Source of the DNA: Sialis fuliginosa
Lineage: Eukaryota > Arthropoda > Insecta > Megaloptera > Sialidae
Length of the DNA: 64,000 nucleotides
Direction: 5' to 3'
Assembly: GCA_961205875.1 (NCBI GenBank)
Contig: OY540810.1
Location: 30,566,001 to 30,630,000, forward strand
Position numbers and translations under genes: made by a program. Under the pieces are notes generated by a model. That model saw nothing but the letters and a program-made list of their open reading frames with translations. It was not told where the DNA came from and ran no database searches. Positions 24,448 through 36,379 of this stretch are shown here, piece after piece. How positions within the stretch are numbered: the first letter of the stretch is position 1; the number at the start of each line of letters is the position of its first letter.

Positions 24448-24601
24448 AAATTGAGACTATTCAATTTCAAATTGGGAATAATCAATTTCAAATTGAGACT
24501 AATCATTTGCAAATAGGGAATAATCAATTTTAAATTGAGACTAATCAATTTCAAATTGAGACCAATTAATATCAAATTAGGAATTATCAATTTTAAATTG
24601 G
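24448..24601. repeat. 21-bp minisatellite, about 7.3 units, with 42-bp alternation
   Basis: Seven consecutive 21-base units begin with aaatt or a close variant. The middle of the unit alternates between gagact and gggaat types over the first units, which suggests that an older 42-bp dimer was the unit of expansion. Non-coding. Confidence 0.9.
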
Positions 24602-25704
24602 TTTAATTTAAAAGCTAGTGTTAACAGTGATTTAAGCATTGAAGTATCACATATCCAGTGGTGAAGATAGTAATTATGACTATAACTGAGTTTCGATTAC
24701 AGCGGCTAAAAAATATTGTACGAGATTATATTACGAAACATATTGTTGCTAATTGTACTCGATATGTCACGACTCATGTTCAAAGATTCATATCTGATGC
24801 ATTAATTATGCTTTGTTAATTTGTGGTAATAGTAAATAATTGGGGGCCAGTTTTAAATAAAATTAAAAAAAAAGTTTTTTAAATATTATATAAGTATATA
24901 TTATATATATTATTAAATCAGATCTGATTGGATCAAATTAAATCAGGCTATTTTTGGATTCTGTAGAAATTTGGATTCAATTAGATTTAATAAGTTTTTC
25001 ATTATTTATGAAATTATAAGAGTTAAATTTTTTATGCAAAAAACATTAGATATTAGAAATTCCAATCTTTAAAATGTTTGTTTTTCTATGTAGGTATATT
25101 TTTTACGATAATTGCAGAGTTTTGAATATTTCCATTTTCCTAGACATACTCGTATTTTGATCATCAAATTTTTTTGCTGCGAGAGTATTTTAATATCAGA
25201 ATTTGAATCCCAGCAAAAAGTTGTAATAATATCTTCTACATCTGTGACTTACATACATATACATATGCAGACAAATACGGCTATTATTATAAAAATTCAT
25301 TTCTGCAAAACTTTGAGAAGCCCACAGACGAATATAAAAAGATAACATACAGTCGAACTGTGTCCAATATAAACATGAAATATTCAGGATTCAAGTAGAG
25401 TATCCTCGTCGATTAAAAATTTAATAAAACTGTCGTTCCCTCGTATGTCGTTTTGTTCAAAATAATTATTTATAAGTTGGTTGTTCGCGAATAAAAAACT
25501 TTTTTATGAAGGCACTTCAGAACAATTTATACAGGTCCTTGTGGCCCGCACACACGTACCGGATGTAATTTGGATCAACATTTACTGTATTTTATTGATT
25601 TCGGCTTGTTTCAAACGAACGCTTTATGCAATATTTATTGTTTAAATATTTTATGCAAATAAAAACTATTAATAAAAAAAACATAATTTTGGTATTTTTA
25701 TTTA
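24602..25704. other. Gene-free AT-rich region
   Basis: No coding signal. A string near 25602 (ggcttgtttcaaacgaacg) is a diverged copy of the end of the foldback element that follows, so a partial or nested copy lies just upstream of it. Confidence 0.4.
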
Positions 25705-26771
25705 GGCTTGTTTCATACGAACACTTTATCTGGCATTTATTTATTTATAAGTACTAAAAATAATTTATCTTTATCAAGCTAGATCAACTAAATCTACCAA
25801 ACTGCTCAGTATTTAAATTATTTGCTATTTGAAAAGGTAAATATATCTCTCAATAGCTCTACCTTATTTATTAAAATTAAGTAAGTGAATTGTTTATTTA
25901 TGTATCTAACTATGTTTTGTTTTCAAATAGTGTTTACTTATGGCTTGTATTTAATTACACTTTTTTTAAATCATTTCATTAAAAATTTGATAGTACCCAC
26001 TTTGTACACACGAACATAAATATTAATATTTTGCACTAAAAATTAATACTTTGCACTGAATAAAACCACTGATGTTTTGATATTTTTAATGTGATATTTT
26101 GATGATTATTAATTACATATTTTTGATATATTTATTGTGATTTTTGTAATTTTCTATTTTTAACCTACAAAACTAACCAACCTCCCTTCGCCCCAATAAA
26201 TTACCCTAACTAAGGATATTTAACGTGTATATTATTAGAGCATCAACTTTATTCTGAATAACTATGTATGTATATTGTGACCAGCTTATTCTTCAGTTTA
26301 GCCAATTTTTTTTACAAAAGATAAAAATTCAAATTTGTAAAAAATCTGAAATTTTCAGTTTTTTTTTGTTGGGGAAAACGAATAAATCATCGACTTTTAG
26401 TGGGACTTACATAATAATTTAAAACCTTTATTTATATTTTTACAAAAAAGTAAAAAACATTGGTTTTATTAATTTTTGTAACAATACGAGTTAAAATTTA
26501 GTGTAAAGTATTAAAATTTATGTTCGAGTGTACAAAGTACATACTATCAAATTTTTAGTGCAATTATATATAACCCATTAGTTATTTGTTCTTTTAAACC
26601 AGTGTTGTCTATCATTTGTATATTGCCCGCGTATTTTTGTTTTGTTTTACTTATCTCAACATACAGTGAAATTTTGATTTAAGGGTTACTGAAAATTACA
26701 AACAAAGTGAAATCTAGATTTCTATAAGTAAGTAAACAGGGCTGTCATAGGACGATTGTGTGAAACGAGCC
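25705..26771. mobile_element. Foldback MITE with GGCTTGTTTCA ends (1067 bp)
   Basis: The ends ggcttgtttcatacga and its inverted partner tgtgtgaaacgagcc are flanked by TA (25703-25704, 26772-26773). Inner inverted blocks such as tttgatagtaccc...gtacacac near 25.99 kb recur inverted near 26.54 kb. No transposase frame. Confidence 0.75.
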
Positions 26772-27815
26772 TATACTTGCAGAAATATTTATGATTTCTA
26801 TCATGTCTTCATATTGGAACCTTTTTGCTTTCTAACCTTTGAGGGTGAATGGGCAATCAACACAAAGGAAATATAGAACTTGTTAAAAACTTTTTTTGTA
26901 AAATTTATTAGCGAAAACTATCTGGAAGTCGGATTATTTTTTAAAAAAGAAGTTCCAGAAGCAGTTTTTCGCCGACGTGGAATATCATAACTCAAAGAAA
27001 TGTGTTTTTCATACAGGTTAATGTACGTGCGAGCATAAAATATAAAAGAAAATCGCTGCCAATTAAAAAACATGACTATGCAAGCATATTTTATTGTAAA
27101 TTGAATTTTCATTGTGAAAATGATGACAACTACAATCTGAAGAAAATTAAACCAAGTAAAGTTTAGCTGATTTGTATCTATTAAAGAAACATCTGAGTAC
27201 GTATTTTCCATATGAACGAATTTTGCAGAATAAGTCAAAAATTTATCTCACAGTGAAAATGAAAAATTATTAATACTGACAACATCAACAATATAACAAC
27301 TTACTTTTGCAGATGAAGACAAAACAAATTTTGCATATTTGCATTCATAATTTCTGAATAATTCGATTTTCGCATCCAGGTATTACAATATATTTTTAAA
27401 TTCAGAATTAGAATAATATTGTTTAATATATTTTTGGCATATGTCAATATATTATAGCACAAGTTATAAAAATCGATTTGAATATTAACTTACTAAATAA
27501 ATGTTGACACTAGTTAGAGCTAGAACATGTCGAAACGTATATTAAATACTATATTGACCATAAATGAGGGTGTATATTTTTATATAAAAAAAATTCTTTG
27601 GTCACCACAAGACTTTTTTATATATCATTATTTAGAAACAAATATCTCGAAAACGATTTGATGCACAGAAAAACATAAATAGATAGTAACATTCTGTTTA
27701 TTTAACACGTTGAACCCCGCATGCCCATTGGTGGGTCACTTCTATACTACTCTACTGGCCCGCGTACTCACGGGTGAGCACGAGGCATTTATTTAAATAC
27801 AATTTATGTATAGTA
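26772..27815. other. Gene-free region
   Basis: AT-rich. A minus-strand frame at 26918-27238 has no recognisable domain and is treated as chance. The string acatgtcgaaacgt near 27530 resembles a decayed Penelope-type end but lacks the rest of the core. Confidence 0.35.
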
Positions 27816-28165
27816 GTTGATTCGTCGGTCCCTCGAAAAGATACACCGGAGTCCAATCAGCAGTCAGAAGAATGGTTATTGCCTGACGAAAGCCGTCCAA
27901 AACGCCCAAAAATACAACAGTCGGCCGGTAAAGTTCTTGCTAGTATTTTTTGGGATGCACATATAATATTTATTGACTACCTTCAACATGGTAGAACAAT
28001 CAACAAAGAATATTACTGTGCATTACTGGATCGATCGGATGACGAAGTCAATGAAAAAAAAGACAATGCATCCTCTCACAAGGCCCACGTTACGACCGAT
28101 AAATTGAAGGAATTGCGCTAGGAATTGGTTCTGCACCCACCGTATTTTCCTGGCCTGATCTTAGA
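27816..28165 (+). pseudogene. Mariner transposase relic
   Basis: The conceptual product contains PKRPKIQQSAGKVLASIFWD, then IIFIDYL and TINKEYY, the central catalytic part of mariner-family transposases. The second catalytic aspartate is kept (DNA), but about a dozen residues before it are missing. An in-frame TAG follows (28119-28121), then HPPYFPGL, where the third catalytic D of the usual SPDL motif is gone. The first catalytic D lies upstream of what remains. It is a dead fragment with no terminal repeats recognised. Confidence 0.8.
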
Positions 28166-28972
28166 TCAAAATTTGTTAGTTAAAAAATGTTTTTTTATCA
28201 GACAATTAAATTTTAAGACTTTAAGGTTTGTATAATCTTATTGTTAGTGTAATACATAATATGATAAAGTAGTATGTATTTAATAATAATATAATTAAGG
28301 GCAACACAAATTAATGGTGCCATATTTTATAAGAGGATTTTGTTATTAACACATTAGGTACCGTGATTCACGAGGGTTCGCGTGAGTCACTACCATTCTA
28401 CTGAAGAAAGCTCACGCAAAACTAAATGATAGCACCAGCAGTAATAAAAATGTCATTAAAGTTAACCAATCATTGCAATGTAGATAGATACAAGGAAGAG
28501 TTGATAATTAATCGTTCAGAAATCAAAACGACTTAGTCCATAAACACACGAGAAAATCAATATTTTAGAAGAGAGCTGAATGAAAAAGAGTTGCTAAAAT
28601 GATTACGTTGCGATTTTTGTATGAGGGTTCTTGAAACTGAAGTACGTGTTTTAAAAAAATCATTCACAATTTCACTGAATTGCTAATAAAATGAAAAACA
28701 TATTTTAACTCCCATTTTACTCTATGTACCGGGTGAATAATAAATAGTCTCCTGTTTGTTGACATAAAACTCTGGAAGTAAAACTCATAATAAAAAACTT
28801 CAGAATAATCTTAAAACGTATCTACATATTATGTCATAGTATAGTTCTACGTATTTAAATTACAAATCATTTTTAAGATTCGTTTATTAGTCACAGCACT
28901 TTAAGTAATAGTAATATAGATATGAGTACCTACATAAAAACACTGTATTGTACATATATTGTATATACTATA
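28166..28972. other. Gene-free region
   Basis: AT-rich. The pair cacgagggttcgcgtgagtc near 28371 and tcacgggtgagcacgagg near 27768 flank the mariner relic loosely. I could not establish them as a duplication. No coding signal. Confidence 0.3.
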
Positions 28973-29330
28973 CTAGTAGACTTGCCCGCGACTTCACCCG
29001 CGTTGTATAATTTTGTGATTTTGGCAGCACAAATAATATTTTAAGACAGGGGATTAAATATTAAATTATTCGTTATTTTTATTCATTACCTATACAAAAT
29101 CGTAAATATCTCGGATCTTATTGTTAGTTAAAAATTGCGGAAACTTACCCCCTGTCGACCTCTGCCATTAGGGTTTGAATTTTTAAATTTTATTTCAATT
29201 TTATTTTTAATGAATACTATTTTACCCGAATTCACCTTTATAAGTTAAGCAGCTATATAGATAAACATATCAAAAACCCACCCTCGTCGTAAGTGAGTGA
29301 GTGAGTGATTAAGGATATATATATAGATTA
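28973..29330 (+). repeat. Dispersed retroposon-like repeat, copy A (ctagYRgacYtgcccgcg)
   Basis: Starts ctagtagacttgcccgcg and shares internal blocks (acaaataatattttaagaca, aaaatcgtaaatatctcgg, aaacatatcaaaaacccacc) with copies at 49090-49882 (inverted) and 59658-60260. The end of the copy has gtgagtgagtgagtga. The head resembles the cgcgggcacagctagt-type repeats of Lepidoptera. Confidence 0.7.
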
Positions 29331-29513
29331 TACTATATCCCACTTCTGAAGAGTAAATGGGATATTTATTAGGTCGATGTTAATATTGAAATTGTATTTA
29401 AGTCTGCAAAATCGAAAAAGTAGCTTTCTAACCTTTTTAAACTTCCCTCAATTGGTGTGAATCTCGTGTAAAACACGGGGTCGTGAATTGCTGCGATTTG
29501 CTCGCTCGCAAAG

Positions 29514-29763
29514 CCTCTCAAATTAACGCAATTTCCCGCACGTCAATAACACTGATTTTTTGTGTTAATTGTGTATAAAAAATATTAGCATTTTGAGTTT
29601 TCTTTGATAAATAACTTAGTCCCGCCCAAAATTTGCCTTGATCACGCAACTCACGCGAGTATTCGCTTCAGTACGAACACGTCCGTACAAGTTAGTTGTT
29701 ATAGAGTTGGCGCGAGCGAATCGCGTCCCGCATCCCGCGCGGGATTCACGCTAGTTTGAGAGG
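29514..29763. mobile_element. Short TIR element with CCTCTCAAA ends (250 bp)
   Basis: The ends cctctcaaattaacgc and gctagtttgagagg are inverted partners over about 25 bp, with GC-rich CpG-bearing DNA inside. I saw no clear target duplication, so the superfamily is open. It is non-coding and probably a MITE. Confidence 0.6.
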
Positions 29764-29871
29764 AGCTTAACCTACATAATTATTATATTATATATTATAT
29801 GTATTTATTTAGTTACAGATTCAGTGCAACGATATATAAAAAGCAGTGAGGAAAGAGAGAGTGGTTGGCGT

Positions 29872-29903
29872 GGTGTGTGTGTGTGTGTGAGAGAGAGACA
29901 GAG
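29872..29903. repeat. (TG)n(AG)n microsatellite
   Basis: A run of gt followed by ga dinucleotides. Non-coding simple repeat. Confidence 0.9.
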
Positions 29904-30390
29904 ATCTGTCCACACTGTCCAGTGCTAAATAAAGATGGGTATAATTGTCTCAACAATATACAATACAACGTTTAATTTTTGCTATGCAGCATAGTAAAAT
30001 TTCACCAGATCCTTTACAATCTACATATATTATCATTAATATGGAAGAATTACAGAATAAAGTAATCCGGAAATTTTTGACATATCTTTTTTATTACTGA
30101 ATTGTAAAGACTAGGCTAAAAGAATAATAATAGCATTGAACAAATTGTTTTTTTATTGTTTAGTTTTAAATTATTCAATATTAAAAGTCGTAAAAATCAA
30201 CTCGCATTTAAAACGCGACGTGATTGATTAAAGGGATTGTGACGTCACAAATCGTATTCTATCAACTGTATAGAATATCCTTACTTTTAATTTTTTCTTT
30301 TGTTTCCTTCTAACACAGTACGAAACAATATTTATAACTTATTATTTTCCATGTTTATCGTTGACACTTGTATATTTAAGCATTGACTTA

Positions 30391-30811
30391 GTTAAAAACA
30401 AATTAAAACTCATAAACTAACAAAGAAGTAAATTGAATAGTTAATATCTCAGCTTGGCACGATCCTACAGACTCAATTTTTTTTAAATGTAGCTTACACT
30501 ATTATCTTTAAGAGTATCACGCACTTAAAGATCCTCGCGATCTCCTTCCCTTTTTAAAAACAAATTAAAACTCATAAACTAACAAAGAAGTAAATTGAAT
30601 AGTTAATATCTCAGCTTGGCGCGATCCTACAGACTCAATTTTTTTTAAATAATAGCTTACATTATTATCTTTAAGAGTATCACGCACTTAAAGACCCTCG
30701 CGACCTCCTTCCCTAGTTAAAAACAAATTAAAACTCATAAACTAACAATAAAGTAAATTGAATAGTTAATATCTCAGCTTGGCGCGATCCTATAGACTCA
30801 AATTTTTTTTA
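30391..30811. repeat. Tandem array, 162-163 bp unit, about 2.6 copies
   Basis: Three copies start at ttaaaaacaaattaaaact (30392, 30554, 30717) and differ at only a few positions. The unit contains ctcagcttggcRcgatcc and a small hairpin ctttaagagtatcacgcacttaaag. Non-coding. It could be a satellite-like local duplication or the internal repeats of an element. Confidence 0.9.
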
Positions 30812-31014
30812 AGGGTGTCTTCCTTTTATTTCGTAATCAGGGGCGCCGACTTGTTAAAAATATTGGGGGGGGGGCAATTTTTTTGGACTCCCTCCTCCAT
30901 TATATAAGATAAAATAATAATATCATGTAAAGAAAATTAAAAAACATAATAATCTTAAGCCTTCCATTCAGCATATCCGTTCATCATACAAATCATCTTG
31001 ATATGTTCAATTAA

Positions 31015-31147
31015 AGCCTTGGCACTTTACAGAAATGGTCTCCGTCACCGTTTCGATGTAGCTAACATGCCACTTGTATTGAATCACATATAATAGATTT
31101 GCAAGGTTGAAGCGGTGACGGAGACCGTTTCTGTAAATTCCCAAGGC
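31015..31147. mobile_element. TTAA-flanked 133-bp hairpin MITE
   Basis: Arms of about 36 bp (gccttggcactttacagaaa / tttctgtaaattcccaaggc and inward) are inverted with few mismatches. TTAA flanks both sides (31011-31014, 31148-31151). This fits a piggyBac-type miniature element. The transcript would form a strong hairpin. Confidence 0.8.
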
Positions 31148-31352
31148 TTAAGAGACATAAAGAGTAATGGCTGTAGAACTATTTATTGTAATAAAACACA
31201 GCTCAGGCAGCTTATATAAAGTCAAATATTCGGTTCCCTTATGAGAGATAATTTTCGTACGCGAATTAAAACTATGACGTGAAAGATAACTATGAAGAAA
31301 AACCAATTTGATTATTAAAATTTACAACTTCTACGTACTAACACAATATCGT

Positions 31353-31424
31353 TTTACAATGCTGCATTGTAATTGAAACAAAGTAATGCGTAATTAGTTC
31401 TAATTACAATGTGTTGTAAAACTC
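31353..31424. repeat. Inverted repeat around cgttttacaatg
   Basis: gttttacaatgctgcattgtaatt and its inverted partner aattacaatgtgttgtaaaac form a hairpin of about 20-bp arms. No target duplication was recognised. Confidence 0.6.
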
Positions 31425-31600
31425 GCTGATGAAAAAAGTTTAAACCAATTTAAATGATGGACAACACATATCGCTCATCGACTGTTCATAAATGAGTCAA
31501 TATATTTACATTTGAAATGGAAAATTGTACCTATATTTGATATATTATCGTAAAATTGTAATTTATACGTACCTTTGTAAGTTGTGGCAGAAAATTATAC

Positions 31601-31703
31601 ATATTTCTATCATTTAATAAAATTTATTAATAACTCAAATATAACAATGTATCTACATTGTTAAATTTGAGTTATTAATGAAGTCTATTAAATGGTAGAA
31701 ATA
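31601..31703. repeat. Near-perfect 103-bp palindrome
   Basis: Arms of about 51 bp (atatttctatcatttaat ... attaaatggtagaaatat) meet with almost no loop at gtatctac. Only a handful of mismatches. It may be a MITE or a small hairpin RNA source; no flanking duplication was seen. Confidence 0.8.
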
Positions 31704-33165
31704 TAAGCAAAAATTGCAATGTTTTCTTTATCTTTTGTTTATTTTTCTCGTACTTTCTTGATTTACAAAACGAAATTGTATTTTTTTTTGCTTGAATTTT
31801 GAATTAATTTTTTTTATAACTGTAATTACCTATGTATTATATAGCCAACCAGAATACTTTTTAAATTAGCCGCTATTTATGTTTATAAAACATTTCTTTT
31901 ATTAATATATAAATAAATAAAAACATTATAATATTTATTTTTATGCTTACAAAGCATATTTACCCAGATTTTTTCAGAAATTGCCACATTGATTAAAATA
32001 AAGTTTGTTTAATATGTATTATTTTATTATTTCCAGAATGGCACTTTTGTCAAATTATCAACTATATCAATTTGTTAGATTACTTTAAAAAATAGTAATT
32101 GATTATTAATTAAAAAATAGGTTTGAAATTGTATCACATTATTATGTAATCAACTTAAAAATAATCAGATTTTTTTTAAATTCTACTTACTAAAGAAATT
32201 TTGAATAGATAATAATAAACAAATGTTATGCTTGGAATTGTTATTTTTATTTATAGAATTATAATTTATTTAATTAAATATAAACATAATTATAATTAAT
32301 TAATCTGTATATTGTAATATTAAACATGCATTATATGTAGATAAATCATTAATGTGAACTTAAACAAGCGTGGGTTCATTCCCTCCCCATACTTGTGTAT
32401 GTTTTGATAATTCCACCACGGTTGATGATGATTTTTTTACTCGTTTTTGCCCCAAAGCGAAGTTAATTTAACATCATGTTGGGGGTGTTATTATACAAGC
32501 CAATATGTTTGTTTTATATGAAAACATATCACATGATGTATGTAGTTCTCCGGAATTTTCAGTCACCAGTAAAATATTCATAACATGTTTTATTATATTG
32601 GTTATAGAAAAATTACTGAAATAATATAAATTTTTTATGTACCAACGTAAGAACCATAAATGAAATAAAATATCGAAAATTTAATTTAGATCAATAACGT
32701 TTTTAACAAATTGCTACATTAAGTGGTTTTAAATAATTTGTTTCAGTAAATGGACTAAAGCTGCACACCAGACACATAGATGCTTTTTTGTAATTGAAAT
32801 CTCAACTTGAATTCAAATTTTCTAACTGACGCGTCTGGATAGGAGACAAGGTCGTGACCTAGACGTGAGAATTTTTTTGAAATATTGAATATTTTTTAAA
32901 TAATATACCTATCTATCGAATCTTAATTTAAAGATTGATATTAATTAATGACAAATTTTTTATTAATTATAATTATTGATAATCCTTTAAAACCGTGGGT
33001 TCAGATTGATGTAGTTTTTTTGAAGGAAATTAAAATTAATAAATTTTTTTTTCTTTTTTTAAAAATAATTTGTGAACGAGATACAAAATACACAAATCCA
33101 CAACTTACTGAAAAGTAACAAAAAATTGAGTCATGACATAATGATGAGATTTTTGAAAAAAATTT
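31704..33165. other. Gene-free AT-rich region
   Basis: No coding frame, tandem array or clear element. Strings such as gaccttgtctcc are absent on the plus strand, and only generic AT-rich sequence is visible. Confidence 0.35.
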
Positions 33166-33169
33166 TTTG

Positions 33170-33905
33170 ACCCCCTTCTCATGGACTCAAATTATATGTA
33201 TTTAATTTTTTTTCCACTTATCCCTGCCCCCCTCATACTTGTAAACTATCAATTAAAAAAATCTGAAAAAATTCCATAATGTAGCTTTTAATTAGTATTT
33301 TCACTGAAAATTATAACGAACACTGTCAAAAATTTTGTTGACCCCTCTCCCATAAACTGAAAAGTGTATTCACATTTTTTTTTACTTACCCCATTAAGTG
33401 GGATGTCTATAGATAGGTCTCCTAAAATGCGACAAAAATGATATAGGACCTTTTGATTTTAACCTTTCAGTCACGATATATTTGCGTTCAAAGTCATTAT
33501 CGAAGCGTCATCCCCCTCTATTTTCCAAACTATCGATTAAAAAAATTTAAAAAAATTCCAGAATGTAGCTTTTAATTAGTACTTACTTTCACTAAAAATT
33601 ATAACGAACACTGTAAAAAAATTTTAGACCACTTTACCATAGACTGAAAAGTGTACTTACAATTTTTAACTTACCACATTAAGTGGGATGTCTATATGTT
33701 AGATAGGTCTCCTAAAAAGCAACAAAAAATATCTTAAGACATTTTGAATTTAACCCTTCAGTCACGATATATTTGTAATTCAATATCGTTATCAGAGCGT
33801 CTTCTATTTTCAAAATCGATGCAAAAAATCTGAAAAAATTACAGAATGTAGCTTTTAATTAGTACTTTCAACGAAAATTATAACGAAAACTGCAGCAAAA
33901 ATAGT
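33170..33905. repeat. Tandem array, about 284-bp unit, about 2.6 copies
   Basis: The block gtagcttttaattagta recurs at 33281, 33565 and 33848, and attaagtgggatgtctat at about 33393 and 33678, giving a period of 283-285 bp. The copies have drifted by point changes and small indels. Non-coding, probably internal to a larger element whose right end may be near the 'tacggaaccct' string at 33956. Confidence 0.85.
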
Positions 33906-33971
33906 TTATAAAAAATTTTGAAATAACTTTTTTATAAATCGTAGTGATACTGACTACGGAACCCTATCATG

Positions 33972-34207
33972 CAGTGGCGCAGCAAGCATAATTGGCGCCC
34001 CCAATAATAATAATTTTATAATAAATCTGAATTCAAATTGGCGTGACTAAAAAAAAAAAAAGGTCTTCAGTTGCATATTCTGGCCTATGGCTCTTTATAA
34101 ATTGGGTTTATGCTATGTGGTTCAAAAGGTTAAGGGCCATTTGACGCCCTTCTGTAAGTGGCGCCCGGGGCATGATAGACCCCCTTGCCCCCCTCGCTAC
34201 GCCACTG
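33972..34207. mobile_element. hAT-type MITE (236 bp) with exact 8-bp target duplication
   Basis: The ends cagtggcgcagcaagc and ctcgctacgccactg are inverted partners of the CAGTGGCG type. CTATCATG flanks both sides exactly (33964-33971 and 34208-34215). Eight-base duplications and CAGTGGCG-like ends are typical of hAT transposons. Non-coding. Confidence 0.92.
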
Positions 34208-34215
34208 CTATCATG

Positions 34216-35240
34216 TGCCGTTTATTACATGTATAATGTCATATACATACATTTAGCATATACATACATCAAAATACACACATTTAATGGCGGCAATTCA
34301 CTTGGTAATAGCACACAAATATTTGCTATATTAGTAAAACTAAGCCAATGTGTAGATGGTCATATTCGCTTAGTTTGCTCCGAATTGCTAAACATGGTCA
34401 ATATCAAATATCAATCCATCGTGAGTCGGTTTTTGAGTGCATCAAAGGGTTTCAATACGCAAACATAAAGTTGGTACACCATGTGTGGATGACAAGTTTG
34501 AGGTATTCACAAACATAACAAATATTTGTCACATCCACATCACCAATACTCATCACCATGTGAAGTGCCGACTTAATGTGTACATGAAATCCTAACAAGT
34601 ATAGTTACATACTTTTAATGATCAGCAGCAACAATAATACCTCGAGTTTAGAGGTAGCCAACAAGTCAGAGAGGGTAATGGTGGTAAAGGGTAGTTTTAA
34701 TCAAACGTAATAGCATCCCGCACAAAAATGGTGTATTTTTACACCAACGCGAGTAGTTAAAGATTAATAAGGATGTATAGGAATAATTTGAAAAACAGCA
34801 AAGTTGATGAAAATTGGTAGGATTTATTCTACTGCTATTTCAAAACGTTACAAAAAGAATGTGCAATAATTTTGCACGTGGTCTAGTGAAAAAAGGTTCA
34901 AGTTGTTCAATGTAATAACCACAAAAATATTCAGGGAAAGTAAAACAAATAAATAAAAATTATCATTTTAACGCATCTTTCCATTTGGTGCTATAGGCGA
35001 CCGTCTGCTCCGTCTGTGCGTAACGACCGCCCTAAATATACCTCTGTTCTTTTAATTTAAGATTTTTACAGAATCTTATCAATCTTTATAAGAAATTAAT
35101 TACAATTTAACAAAACAAAACAAATTTTCATTCAGTGCAGTGCATATTAGAAAATTTACACCAGAAGAGAACAAATAAGTATATTGTGACTTATTTTACT
35201 ATGATTATTTCGAATTTTCGCTACTATCTTCAGATATTGA
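34216..35240. other. Gene-free region
   Basis: No supported exon. A plus-strand frame of 98 codons at 34172-34468 starts inside the hAT MITE and has no domain features, so it is not called. Confidence 0.35.
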
Positions 35241-35502
35241 CCAATCGGAATATATTCAATGATTGTACGTCACAACCCGTCAACAGAACACGAGAAAGAA
35301 ATGTGAATTATATATACCTACAAACTCCTCTCATATAACACACAAGGGCGCTGTTAATCAGTTAATGAACATTTATAACTCGATTCCAAAATACTTAACT
35401 GAACTGAACCTACATACTTTTAAAAAAGCTTATAAGAACTACTTAATTGGTGAATGTTTGTATTCCACAAAGGACTTTACCAAAACTTTATCTATCTTTT
35501 AA
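35241..35502 (+). pseudogene. Non-LTR retrotransposon (LINE) 3' fragment
   Basis: The frame ends with IYNSIPKYLTELNLHTFKKA, then YKNYLIGECLYSTKDF. This is the pattern 'N-x-(I/L)-P ... F-K...YL' found at the C-terminus of jockey/CR1-like LINE polyproteins, just after the reverse transcriptase. Nothing of the reverse transcriptase itself is readable upstream, so it is a 5'-truncated dead copy. It abuts the large palindrome. Confidence 0.6.
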
Positions 35503-35666
35503 TTTTATATTTTATTTATTGTGATTTTATATACTATAACTTTATATATATATATTATATACAATTTAAATATACTTATTTTGTAGGGGTTTTTTTTCAG
35601 GTCAAAATATTAATTAAAGAACTAAACCAGTGTTCAAATCATTTTAATTAATAGCGCTTATTTAAT

Positions 35667-35690
35667 TTTCAACATTTTTGTCTTCATCAG
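35667..35690 (-). ncRNA. Hammerhead-like core, left palindrome arm
   Basis: On the minus strand CTGATGA (35690-35684) is followed by a short AAAA-looped stem and GAAA (35670-35667). It is the mirror copy of the core in the right arm. One unpaired base lies between the core and the stem. Catalysis is unproven. Confidence 0.35.
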
Positions 35691-36355
35691 AAATTAACAA
35701 ATTATCCAATTTAAACAGTAATTGGTGTGTACATTTGTATGTAGTAAAAGATGCATATTACATCAAAAAAATTTTTTTTTAATATTAAAAAGTACCCATT
35801 CTTGTACAAAAGACTAAAAATATGTAAATGTGATATCAAACAGATAAAACAATATATAAAAACAATTTTTTTTAAAAATTAAAACTTAAAATTTAGTTTA
35901 AAAACGTTAAAAATTAATAAAATTCGTATCACATTATATCACATGTTGAAAAGTATTTATAATAAGATATAGCTTAATTAAACAAGAACCATCAATTGTT
36001 TTTACTTAAAAATAGTTACAAATTTATTATACTATTTTAAGTAAAAACAATTGATGGTTCTTGTTTAATTAAGCTATATCTTATTATAAATACTTTTCAA
36101 CATGTGATATAATGTGATACGAATTTTATTAATTTTTAACGTTTTTAAACTAAATTTTAAGTTTTAATTTTTAAAAAAAATTGTTTTTATATATTGTTTT
36201 ATCTGTTTGATATCACATTTACATATTTTTAGTCTTTTGTACAAGAATGGGTACTTTTTAATATTAAAAAAAAATTTTTTTGATGTAATATGCATCTTTT
36301 ACTACATACAAATGTACACACCAATTACTGTTTAAATTGGATAATTTGTTAATTT

Positions 36356-36379
36356 CTGATGAAGACAAAAATGTTGAAA
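36356..36379 (+). ncRNA. Hammerhead-like core, right palindrome arm
   Basis: CTGATGA (36356-36362), a possible stem GACA-AAAA-TGTT, then GAAA (36376-36379). This follows the order of the hammerhead core and stem II. The stem is weak and carries one extra base (A36363) after the core. It suggests that the palindrome derives from a Penelope-like or retrozyme-like end. Confidence 0.35.

Noticed and set aside
24393-24590. Leucine/isoleucine repeat protein
   Set aside because: It is the minus-strand translation of the 21-bp minisatellite; a 21-bp unit gives a 7-residue repeat without stops by chance.
26918-27238. 106-codon minus-strand frame
   Set aside because: No recognisable motif; hydrophobic and AT-driven. 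Ends in a polar run with no family resemblance I can name.
27768-28400. Possible terminal repeats around the mariner relic (tcacgggtgagc / cacgagggttcgcg)
   Set aside because: The similarity is short and the order is not a clean inverted repeat, so element ends could not be set.
34172-34468. 98-codon plus-strand frame
   Set aside because: It begins inside the hAT MITE and crosses its end, so it cannot be an old gene; no domain.
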